From contig DATDAH010000352.1 in the NCBI GenBank assembly GCA_036525535.1, positions 1 to 18,911 on the forward strand: a DNA stretch of 18,911 nt. Reading direction: 5' to 3'. Shown piece after piece: positions 1 through 6,136 of this stretch. Positions within the stretch are counted from its first letter, which is position 1. Each line of letters begins with the position of its first letter. The stretch comes from DATDAH01 sp036525535 (GTDB lineage: Bacteria; Actinomycetota; Acidimicrobiia; Acidimicrobiales; DATDAH01). Under the pieces are notes generated by a model. The model did not search any database. It was given only the letters and a program-made list of their open reading frames with translations, and was not told where the DNA came from. Made by a program: the position numbers and the translations under genes.

Positions 1-357
1 GCCCCGCAGCCGCAGCGCCAGCTCGACGTTGCCCGCTGCGGTGAGCCACGGGAACAGCGCCGGCTCCTGGAACATGAGCGCGGTGCGACCGGCGACGGTC
101 ACCCGGCCCTCGGTCGGCTCCTCGAGCCCAGCCACGAGGTTGAGCAGCGTCGACTTGCCGCAGCCCGAGGGGCCCATGATGGCCACGAACTCGCCGGCGG
201 CGACCTCGAGGTCGACGCCTCGGAGCGCACGCACGGGAGCCAGTTCGGCCTCGAACGTCTTGCGGACACCGCGCACGGCCAGCACGGTGGCCCCCGGGCT
301 CACCCCCGGTTCGTCCGCAGGATCGACCGCTCCGAGAGCGGCTTCGTCATCGGTCAT
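1..357 (-). CDS. ABC transporter ATP-binding protein, NitT/TauT-like (3' end cut by window edge)
   Basis: This is the N-terminal 119 residues of an ABC ATPase, which powers import or export of a substrate by hydrolysing ATP at the cytoplasmic face of the membrane. The frame stays open to base 1. A Walker A motif GPSGCGKST is at residues 62-70 and the Q-loop glutamine at residue 97 lies in FQEPALFPWLTAAGNVELA. That Q-loop wording (FQE-ALFPW-T---NV) is typical of the nitrate/sulfonate/taurine importer ATPases (SsuB/TauB/NrtC group). Signature, Walker B and H-loop lie outside the window. The ATG at 357 is chosen because an AGGAGG Shine-Dalgarno sits just upstream at about 367-372. It begins 20 bases after the stop of the receiver-cyclase gene on the same strand, so the two are probably co-transcribed. 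Residues 1-24 are an acidic, probably unstructured leader. The substrate cannot be told from this fragment. Confidence 0.9.
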   Translation of the reverse strand, partial: MTDDEAALGAVDPADEPGVSPGATVLAVRGVRKTFEAELAPVRALRGVDLEVAAGEFVAIMGPSGCGKSTLLNLVAGLEEPTEGRVTVAGRTALMFQEPALFPWLTAAGNVELALRLRG

Positions 358-377
358 GGTGTTTCCTCCTGTGGACA

Positions 378-1700
378 TCAGTCTGCATCCTCCTCCGGCG
401 CCAGCCGGTACGCCGTCACTTCAGCCTCGCGGCCCTTCACCGCCTGCGGTGGCATCTGCTCCAGCGGGGGCGGGTCGCTCAGGCCATCCACGGTCGCCTC
501 GCTGAACACGGTCGTGCCTGCGGGCCGGGCGATGCTCTCCAAACGCTGGGCCAGGTTCACCGTGTCGCCGACGACCGTGTACTCCAGCCGTTCGTCACTG
601 CCCAGGAGGGCGGCGGCCACGTCGCCGGAGGAGAGGCCGATGCCCATGCCGAAGGCGGCCAGGCCCTCGGCGGCCCAGGACACGTTGACCACGCTCTGGC
701 GCCGGTGCATGGCCTGGGCCGCTCTCAGCGCCCGGTCGGCGTGATCCTGCTGCGGGAACGGGGCGCCGAAGACGGCCATGACGGCGTCGCCCACGTACTG
801 CATCACCGTGCCCTCCTCACCGAGGATGGCGTTGTTCATCTCCCGCCGGTGCGTGCGGAGTTGGCCGGCCAGGGAGGTGGGGTCGGCGTGTTCGGCGATG
901 GTCGAGTAGCCCCGGACGTCCGACATCAGCACCGTCACGGTGAGGCGCTCGGTGCGGTCGACGGCGCCGCTGTCGGTGCGCAGCTTCTCGGCCAGGCCGC
1001 CCGGCAGGAAGCGGCTGAGGGTCTCGCCCTGCTCCTCGCGGTCGACGATGGCCGACTGCAGCATCCGGAGCCGCTTGAGCGCACCCTCCCGGCCGGCACT
1101 GGCCCCTTGGGCCAGCTTGAGGAGGACGGCCTCGACGGCGTCGTTGATCGCCGCCGGTGTCCGGTCCCGGCCGGCGGCGATGGCCTTGATGGGCCGGCCC
1201 TGCGCCACCTGGGTGAGCAGGTCGTCCTCGTCCTCGGTCAACTCGCCTTCCACGCGGACGGGGTTGACCAACGCCTGGACGATCTCGGGGTCGAGCATGG
1301 AGCCACCGGTGGCCACCTCGCGGACGGCGCGAGCCAGCCGGTCGCCGTCGCTCACCCGGTCCTTGAGCAGGTAGGCGTACCCGGCCGCGCCCTCGCTCAG
1401 GAGGGAGATGGCGTAGTCGGGGTCGTCGTACTGGGAGAGGATGACGATGCCGGTCCCGGGGTGGCGCTTGCGCACCTCCTTGGCGCCGGCGATGCCCTCG
1501 TCCTGGAAGTTCGGGGGCATGCGGATGTCGGACACCACCACCTGGGGGTGCGCCGCGGTGGCGCCTTCGACCAGGCCGTCGTAGTCCTCCGCCGTGCCCA
1601 CGACCTCGATGTCCTTCTCGATCGAGAGGAGGGCCTTGACCCCCTCCCGCACCAGGGTGTTGTCGTCGGCGAGGAACACGGTGATTCGGTCCCCTTCCAT
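378..1700 (-). CDS. Receiver - decayed LuxR HTH - class III nucleotide cyclase (paralogue A)
   Basis: This 440-residue cytoplasmic protein is predicted to make a 3',5'-cyclic nucleotide under control of phosphorylation. Residues 5-130 are a NarL-type receiver: acidic pair D12/D13, phospho-acceptor D58 in SDIRMP, S89, and K113 in LLKDR. Residues about 153-197 align with a LuxR-type helix-turn-helix (LT-DE---L--VAQGRPIKAIA...LLKLA) but the usual TVK-H recognition helix is lost. A helical linker (200-250, with FLPGGLAEKL) leads to the cyclase domain (252-435). Metal-binding aspartates are D261 (MSDVRGYS) and D305 (YVGDAVMAVFG); transition-state N382 and R386 are in GDTVNLAQRLE. At the purine-specifying positions Q301 replaces the usual lysine and T375 the aspartate, so ATP versus GTP use is uncertain. 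No histidine kinase is in view. Start is the ATG at 1700; no strong ribosome site is visible. A full-length paralogue lies at 7177-8508. Domains are certain; substrate is inference. Confidence 0.93.
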   Translation of the reverse strand: MEGDRITVFLADDNTLVREGVKALLSIEKDIEVVGTAEDYDGLVEGATAAHPQVVVSDIRMPPNFQDEGIAGAKEVRKRHPGTGIVILSQYDDPDYAISLLSEGAAGYAYLLKDRVSDGDRLARAVREVATGGSMLDPEIVQALVNPVRVEGELTEDEDDLLTQVAQGRPIKAIAAGRDRTPAAINDAVEAVLLKLAQGASAGREGALKRLRMLQSAIVDREEQGETLSRFLPGGLAEKLRTDSGAVDRTERLTVTVLMSDVRGYSTIAEHADPTSLAGQLRTHRREMNNAILGEEGTVMQYVGDAVMAVFGAPFPQQDHADRALRAAQAMHRRQSVVNVSWAAEGLAAFGMGIGLSSGDVAAALLGSDERLEYTVVGDTVNLAQRLESIARPAGTTVFSEATVDGLSDPPPLEQMPPQAVKGREAEVTAYRLAPEEDAD

Positions 1701-1793
1701 CGGGGGCCATTGAGCCGCGGATCGGTGGTCCCCGCAAGGGGGAGGACCCGACCGGTCAGTGGGGTGCCAGCACCCCGGCGTTCCCGGCCCGCA

Positions 1794-1823
1794 CCCTCCC
1801 CCGCCGGAGGGGGCGGGGGAGGG
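1794..1823. repeat. Perfect 12-bp inverted repeat upstream of nfeD-like gene
   Basis: CCCTCCCCCGCC at 1794-1805 is matched exactly by its reverse complement GGCGGGGGAGGG at 1812-1823, with a 6-base loop. It lies in the 143-base divergent gap between receiver-cyclase A and the NfeD-like gene and ends 20 bases before the GTG start. There is no T-run, so it is not a classical terminator. It could be an operator, a 5' leader hairpin affecting translation, or simply GC-rich chance. The rest of the gap shows no recognisable promoter boxes. Confidence 0.6.
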
Positions 1824-1843
1824 ATCGGGTTTAGGGTTGGGCC

Positions 1844-2485
1844 GTGGTCGAGGTCGCCAACGAGCCCGCGGTCGTCCTGATCTGCGTGGTGCTGGCGTCC
1901 GCCCTCCTGGTGGCCGAGTTCGCGCTCCCCACGCTCGGCCTCGCCGGCGCGCTGGGCTTCGGCCTCCTCTTCTTCGCCATCGTGGGCATCAACGACGCCG
2001 ACCTCGACTGGTGGCCGCTCTCCCTGGTCGCCGTGGCCGTCGTGTTCTGGTGCGTGATGGTCGCCCGACGCCTCGCCCCACCCGTCCAGCAGGGCGTCAC
2101 CATCGCCCTCTTCACCGCAGGCTCCGTCGGCTTCGGCGTCCTGGCCGGCGACGTCACGACCGTCGTGGTGGCCCTGCTCGGCTCCGCCGGGCTGGCGGCC
2201 GGCTTCCCCGTCCTCTTCGAGCGGTCGGTCCGGCTGCTCGGCGCGCCCTCCTCCACCGGCATGGAGTCCTTCGTGGGCCAGAGCGTGCCCGTCACCGCCT
2301 GGGAGGGCACGGCCGGAACCGTGGTCCTCGAGGGCTCGTTCTGGAATGCCGTTGGGCCCCCGGGGCTGACCGATGGTGACGAGGTCGTCGTCAGCGGCTA
2401 CGAAGGCATGACGCTGACGGTGCGCCGAGCGACGCCCGACCCGGGAAGGATGCCCATGACCATGCCCCGCAAGGACGTGCCCTGA
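1844..2485 (+). CDS. NfeD-like membrane protein, short form
   Basis: NfeD proteins are membrane partners of SPFH/stomatin proteins and end in a small beta-barrel (OB-fold). This 213-residue protein has about five hydrophobic segments (residues about 9-26, 31-48, 57-75, 84-101, 105-125), then a C-terminal NfeD domain (142-195) with the conserved spacing G-T-V-L-EGSFWNAVG...LTDGDEVVVSGYEGMTLTV. It lacks the N-terminal ClpP-like serine protease domain of long NfeD proteins. The GTG at 1844 is chosen because the hydrophobic N-terminus begins there; the ribosome site is weak. Its stop overlaps the ATG of the SPFH gene by one base (TGATG), so the two are translationally coupled, the classic arrangement for this pair. 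It is transcribed divergently from receiver-cyclase A. Family assignment is firm; cellular role (membrane organisation or stress) is known only loosely. Confidence 0.88.
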   Translation: MVEVANEPAVVLICVVLASALLVAEFALPTLGLAGALGFGLLFFAIVGINDADLDWWPLSLVAVAVVFWCVMVARRLAPPVQQGVTIALFTAGSVGFGVLAGDVTTVVVALLGSAGLAAGFPVLFERSVRLLGAPSSTGMESFVGQSVPVTAWEGTAGTVVLEGSFWNAVGPPGLTDGDEVVVSGYEGMTLTVRRATPDPGRMPMTMPRKDVP

Positions 2486-3453
2486 TGGCCGCCGCCATCG
2501 CGGTGCTCCTGGTCCTCGTCCTCGTCATCGTCCTGATCCTCTCCTCCTCGGTGAAGATCGTGCTGGAGTACGAGCGAGCGGTCATCTTCCGCCTCGGGCG
2601 GTGCGTGGGGGCCAAGGGTCCCGGCGTGTTCTTCATCATCCCGATCATCGACAAGATCCGGCGGGTGAACCTCCAGATCGCGGCGGTGCCGGTCGCCTCG
2701 CAGGCCGTGATCACCAAGGACAACGTGACGATCACCGTCGACGCCGTGGCCTACTTCCAGGTCGTCGATCCGCTGGCCTCGGTCATCAAGATCCAGAACT
2801 GGTACAACTCGGCCCAGCTCGTGGCCCAGACCACCCTGCGCTCGATCATCGGCCGCCACGAGCTGGACCAGATGCTCTCCGAGCGGGACCGGATCAACTC
2901 CGAGCTGCAGATCGCCCTGGACACCCAGACCGAGGCGTGGGGCATCAAGGTCCACCGGGTCGAAGTCCGCGACGTCGGCCTGCCCGAGCAGATGCAGCGG
3001 GCCATGGCCCGTCAGGCCGAAGCCGAGCGGGAGCGGCGGGCCAAGATCATCGCCGCCGAGGGTGAGCTCCAGGCCTCCCAGAAGCTGGGCGAAGCGGCCG
3101 ACGTGATCAACCGCTCGCCCGGCGCCCTCCAGCTGCGCCAACTGCAGACGATGGTCGAGATCTCCGCCGAGAACACCTCCACGATCATCTTCCCGATCCC
3201 CATCGAGATCATGGGCGCCATCTCGGCGCTGACCACCCACCTCGGCGGGGATCCGCACCCCCCGATCATCCCTCCGGCCCCGGCCGTGGACGAGACCGAG
3301 GTGGGTTCATCGGTCGAGGCGACCAACGCCCTCGCCGACGTCGAGATCCCGCCCCTCGACATCCCCGAGCCCGAGCTCCCGCCGCCGCCGACCGCCCCGC
3401 CCCCGCCCGATCTGCCCCCGCCGCCCACGGGCCGGCCGCCGCCGACCGCCTGA
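2485..3453 (+). CDS. SPFH/band 7 protein (slipin/stomatin type) with proline-rich tail
   Basis: A membrane-anchored scaffold protein that oligomerises at the inner face of the membrane in flotillin/stomatin-like microdomains. Residues 4-20 form a single N-terminal membrane anchor. The SPFH domain (about 24-200) shows the slipin hallmarks YERAVIFRLGR (29-39), GPGVFFIIP (45-53), a VDAVAYFQV core (85-93) and VRDVGLPEQMQRAMARQAEA near residue 161-180, followed by a charged helix (EAERERRAKIIAAEGE). Residues 255-322 are an unusual extension: acidic, then strongly proline-rich (ELPPPPTAPPPPDLPPPP), probably disordered and possibly a docking segment. Bacterial slipins are usually around 250-270 residues, so the tail is the difference. 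It is coupled to the upstream NfeD-like gene. Its TGA is immediately followed by the TGA of the opposing metallo-beta-lactamase-fold gene. Confidence 0.93.
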   Translation: MAAAIAVLLVLVLVIVLILSSSVKIVLEYERAVIFRLGRCVGAKGPGVFFIIPIIDKIRRVNLQIAAVPVASQAVITKDNVTITVDAVAYFQVVDPLASVIKIQNWYNSAQLVAQTTLRSIIGRHELDQMLSERDRINSELQIALDTQTEAWGIKVHRVEVRDVGLPEQMQRAMARQAEAERERRAKIIAAEGELQASQKLGEAADVINRSPGALQLRQLQTMVEISAENTSTIIFPIPIEIMGAISALTTHLGGDPHPPIIPPAPAVDETEVGSSVEATNALADVEIPPLDIPEPELPPPPTAPPPPDLPPPPTGRPPPTA

Positions 3454-4296
3454 TCAGAGGGTGAGGGTCTCGCCCTCCCGGGCAATGGCCACGTCCAGGC
3501 CGGGAGGAGCGAGGTCGCCCAGGCGGTCGACGTCGTCGTCGACCCGCACCGGGCTGTGGTGGAACAGGACCAGCTTCCGCACGCCGGCCTTCTCGGCCAG
3601 GCGGTAGCAGTAGTCCACCGTGGCGTGGCCGTACGCCTCGGCCACGGCCAGCTCGGCGGCGACGAACTGCGCGTCGTGGATGAGGACGTCGGCCTCGCGG
3701 GCGAGGTCGACGATCGCCTCGTGGATCGGGCCGTGGCCGTCCTCGCCCGGGCCGAGGGCGAGTGGACCGTGGTCCGAGGCGTAGACCACCGTCGCCCCAC
3801 CGGGATCGACGATGCGGTAGCCGAAGGTGCGGCCGCCCTTGTGGGGCAACTCGACGGCGGTGACCTCGAAGCCCTCGATGAGGTGCTCGCCCTCCTCCAG
3901 GGTGGCGAAGGCCCAGTGCCCCTGCAGGCCTTCGGGCCGGATCGGGAAGTGTGGGGGCGACATCGAGCCGGCCAACACGTCGACCGCGGCCCGGCCGTCC
4001 TGCTGGTCGGGTATGAGGAGCCGGACCTCGGCGTCGGGCTGGTCGCCGGAGCGGAAGAAGGGCAGGCCCTGGGCGTGGTCCCAGTGCAGGTGGGTCAGGA
4101 GCAGCGTGCCCCGGAAGGGACCGCCGTCGAGACGGTCGGACAGCCGCTGCAGCCCGGTGCCGGCGTCGAGCACCAGCGACGGGGTGTCCGTCCCCGAGCG
4201 CGTGAGCGCGACACAGGACGTGTGGCCCCCGACGCGCACGAAGTCGGCGCCCGGGGCCGGCGTCGACCCACGGACACCGCAGAAGAGGATGTCCAC
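3454..4296 (-). CDS. Metallo-beta-lactamase-fold hydrolase, candidate cyclic-nucleotide phosphodiesterase
   Basis: A zinc-dependent hydrolase of about 280 residues. It opens with CGVRGSTPAPG (6-16) and VGGHTSCVAL (22-31), a signature of an MBL-fold group related to PhnP and often annotated as class II cAMP phosphodiesterase. Metal ligands are visible: THLHWDH (H69, H71, D73, H74), H152, D175 in ASDHG, then H224 (GHAT) and H246 (LFHHSP). The active site looks complete. The GTG at 4296 is chosen because family members begin just before the CGVRGS motif; a GTG at 4335 is also in frame, and would overlap the upstream gene by 29 bases. Neither has a good ribosome site. It is the last gene of the operon that holds both cyclic-nucleotide-binding proteins, so degrading the cyclic nucleotide is an attractive role. 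Direct evidence for that substrate is absent; RNA or phosphonate-type esters remain possible. Confidence 0.85.
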   Translation of the reverse strand: MDILFCGVRGSTPAPGADFVRVGGHTSCVALTRSGTDTPSLVLDAGTGLQRLSDRLDGGPFRGTLLLTHLHWDHAQGLPFFRSGDQPDAEVRLLIPDQQDGRAAVDVLAGSMSPPHFPIRPEGLQGHWAFATLEEGEHLIEGFEVTAVELPHKGGRTFGYRIVDPGGATVVYASDHGPLALGPGEDGHGPIHEAIVDLAREADVLIHDAQFVAAELAVAEAYGHATVDYCYRLAEKAGVRKLVLFHHSPVRVDDDVDRLGDLAPPGLDVAIAREGETLTL

Positions 4297-4306
4297 TACG
4301 GGAGGT

Positions 4307-5305
4307 CTACCCGTCTTCCTTCCGGTGTCCCTCACTCAGCTCGGCCAGCGCCTCGTGATCGACCTGGTCGCCCGTGGCGGCGGCGACCCGGCAGCGGGTG
4401 CGGGCCGTGATCGTCGAGGTGCGGAGCCCGCCCTCCAGCACCGCCCGCTCGCCCAGGATGGCGCCGGGGCCGAACTCTCCCAGGACCTCACCGTCGACGG
4501 CAACGTCCAGCACGCCGTCCAGGAGCAGGAACACCTCGTGGCCGGGCTGGCCCTGCTCGGTCAGCAGGCCGCCCGGCTCGACCGTGCGCACCACCGGCTT
4601 CTCGCCGCCCCGCATGATCGTCGTCGCCAGCTCCCGCTCCAGGGCGGTCTCGACCGCGGTGACGAGGGCGGGCGAGTCCTGGTCACCCCAGGGGGTGTGC
4701 TTGCCGAAGGCATGCCGGAACCACTCCGAGAAGTCCGCCAGCCCGACCTTGGCGGCGAGGGCACCGTCGTGGTCGTAGACCCAGTGCCGGGGGAACTTGG
4801 AGGCGCCGACCAGCTCGTGCTCAGTCGAGCCGTCGGCCCGGATGGTCAGGCGCAGGGTGGTCCAGACCACCGGAGCGAGGAACTGGACGAAGGGTGGATG
4901 GTTGACCCGGCGGGGCGAGGGCAGCCCCGTTCGTCCGCCCACGGTCTGGACGAAGGTGGCTGCCCCGTCGACGATCTCGGGGTCGGCCTGGATGGTGGGC
5001 AGAGAGATGGGCTGGAACACCGCGGCCTTCTTGCCCACCCGCACGGTGGTCGAGTTCAGGTAGAGGCCGCCGGTGTAGGCCGCTTTGGTGATCGTCCCGT
5101 CGTCGTCGACCTCGATCGCCGCGCTCAGGTGGTTGGCGAACCGGTACCGGTCCTGGGCCTTCCACTCGTCGAGATCGCCTAGGGCGTCCGGCAACGGATC
5201 GTCATAGTGGGTCATCCCCGAGTCGAACACGTTCTTGTTGACCGGGCCGGTGACGGCCTCGGAGGGGATCCACGACACGCTCGTCACTGCCGATTCGACA
5301 CGCAT
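4307..5305 (-). CDS. Cyclic-nucleotide-binding protein with unassigned N-terminal domain (paralogue A)
   Basis: This 332-residue protein is a likely receptor for the product of the neighbouring cyclases. Residues about 238-325 form a CAP-ED type binding domain: GLLTEQGQPGHEVFLLLDG (246-264), then the phosphate-binding cassette GAILGERAVLEGGLRTS (281-297) with E286 for the ribose hydroxyl and R295 for the cyclic phosphate. No helix-turn-helix follows, so it is not a CRP/FNR transcription factor. Residues 1-235 are a domain I do not recognise, shared with the paralogue at 6136-7140; constant blocks include SWIPSEAVTGP (11-21), PSPRRVNHPP (129-138), FPRHW (171-175) and GKHTPWGD (201-208). No signal peptide or membrane segment is seen, so it is probably cytoplasmic. 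The ATG at 5305 has an AGGG-type ribosome site nearby. It is third in the operon, 69 bases after the hydrolase. Confidence 0.9.
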   Translation of the reverse strand: MRVESAVTSVSWIPSEAVTGPVNKNVFDSGMTHYDDPLPDALGDLDEWKAQDRYRFANHLSAAIEVDDDGTITKAAYTGGLYLNSTTVRVGKKAAVFQPISLPTIQADPEIVDGAATFVQTVGGRTGLPSPRRVNHPPFVQFLAPVVWTTLRLTIRADGSTEHELVGASKFPRHWVYDHDGALAAKVGLADFSEWFRHAFGKHTPWGDQDSPALVTAVETALERELATTIMRGGEKPVVRTVEPGGLLTEQGQPGHEVFLLLDGVLDVAVDGEVLGEFGPGAILGERAVLEGGLRTSTITARTRCRVAAATGDQVDHEALAELSEGHRKEDG

Positions 5306-5349
5306 CCCACGCCCTTTCGCTGGCTCCTGCCCGACGGTACGTCGCCCGC

Positions 5350-5369
5350 GGCCCCGTCAGAAGGGGGCC
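5350..5369. repeat. Short inverted repeat in the gap before binding protein A
   Basis: GGCCCC at 5350-5355 pairs with GGGGCC at 5364-5369 across an 8-base loop. It lies in the 69-base gap between the hydrolase stop and the start of binding protein A, the only sizeable gap in the operon. It has no T-run. It may be a processing or attenuation hairpin, or chance in such GC-rich DNA. Confidence 0.25.
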
Positions 5370-5374
5370 AACCT

Positions 5375-6136
5375 TCATTCCGGCGGGGGGTTGGCACCCC
5401 CGAGGGCGGCGGCGATGGCGGCGCCGGTGATCGCGGCGTTGAGATACGGCTCCGGCGCGTGCGCCCGGTGGCCGTTGTCCACCAGCACGTCCTCGACCTT
5501 CGGCCCGAAGGTGCCCGCCAGGGCCACGGCCGCCGCTTTGTCGCCGACCGCCCGGACGTTCACCCACCGTTCGATCGGGCCGGGCCAGGCGCCCCGACCG
5601 TCCACCGGCGCCGGATCGAGGGTTCCGAGGATCATCGGTGAGGCCAGCGGCGACCCGAGGGTGACGAAGGTCCGGACCGGCCAGTCCGGGTGGTTGCACA
5701 GCGCCTGGTAGGACAGCACCGTGCCCAGCGAGTGGGCCACGATCACCTGGGTGCCGTCGTCGACGAGGGGCTCGATCCGGGCCCGGAGCCGGTCCCGCAA
5801 GTCGGGTTCGGTGGCCATGACCGTCACCATGTCGACGGTGCGGTCGAAGACGGCGTCGCCGGCCGCCTGGCCGAGGGCGGCCACTGCACCGTCGCCGCCC
5901 AATTCGGCCAGGGATTCGGCGATCCCGGCCCGTGACTGCTCCAGCCGCCGTTCCTCCTCCGTGCCCGGCAAGCGACGGAACAGGTCGCCGTAGAAGCACA
6001 CCTCGACATCCGCATCGTGGATATCGACACCGTGGTGCCACAGGCCGTCCCGCAGAGCCGGGAGCCAGCGGGCCTTCAACTCGTGGGGGCCCCAGAGCTC
6101 GTTGAAGGCGCCGTGGACGAGGATGATGCGAGCCAT
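5375..6136 (-). CDS. Alpha/beta-hydrolase-fold protein
   Basis: A 253-residue predicted serine hydrolase. It starts with a beta strand and oxyanion-loop motif IILVHGAFNELWG (4-16), has the nucleophile elbow AHSLGT with S136 (134-139), a candidate catalytic aspartate D199 in NVRAVGDKAA, and a candidate histidine H223 or H226 in DNGHRAHAPEPYL. The segment GSPLASP (161-167) after the elbow resembles lipase/PGAP1-like hydrolases. No signal peptide is present, so it is likely cytoplasmic. Its ATG shares one base with the stop of binding protein B (TGATG) and a GAGGA ribosome site lies inside the end of that gene, so the two are translationally coupled. This places the enzyme firmly in the cyclic-nucleotide operon; it may be an effector or metabolic output of that circuit. 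The substrate is unknown: esterase, lipase or peptidase are all possible. Confidence 0.85.
   Translation of the reverse strand: MARIILVHGAFNELWGPHELKARWLPALRDGLWHHGVDIHDADVEVCFYGDLFRRLPGTEEERRLEQSRAGIAESLAELGGDGAVAALGQAAGDAVFDRTVDMVTVMATEPDLRDRLRARIEPLVDDGTQVIVAHSLGTVLSYQALCNHPDWPVRTFVTLGSPLASPMILGTLDPAPVDGRGAWPGPIERWVNVRAVGDKAAAVALAGTFGPKVEDVLVDNGHRAHAPEPYLNAAITGAAIAAALGGANPPPE

Noticed and set aside
378..1700. Annotation as a LuxR/NarL transcriptional regulator
   Set aside because: The recognition helix of the HTH has lost its characteristic residues and the C-terminus is a complete cyclase domain.
3340..3453. Proline-codon-rich end of the SPFH gene as a DNA repeat or phase-variable tract
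   Set aside because: The CCG/CCC codons are irregular and interrupted; it is a coding low-complexity tail.
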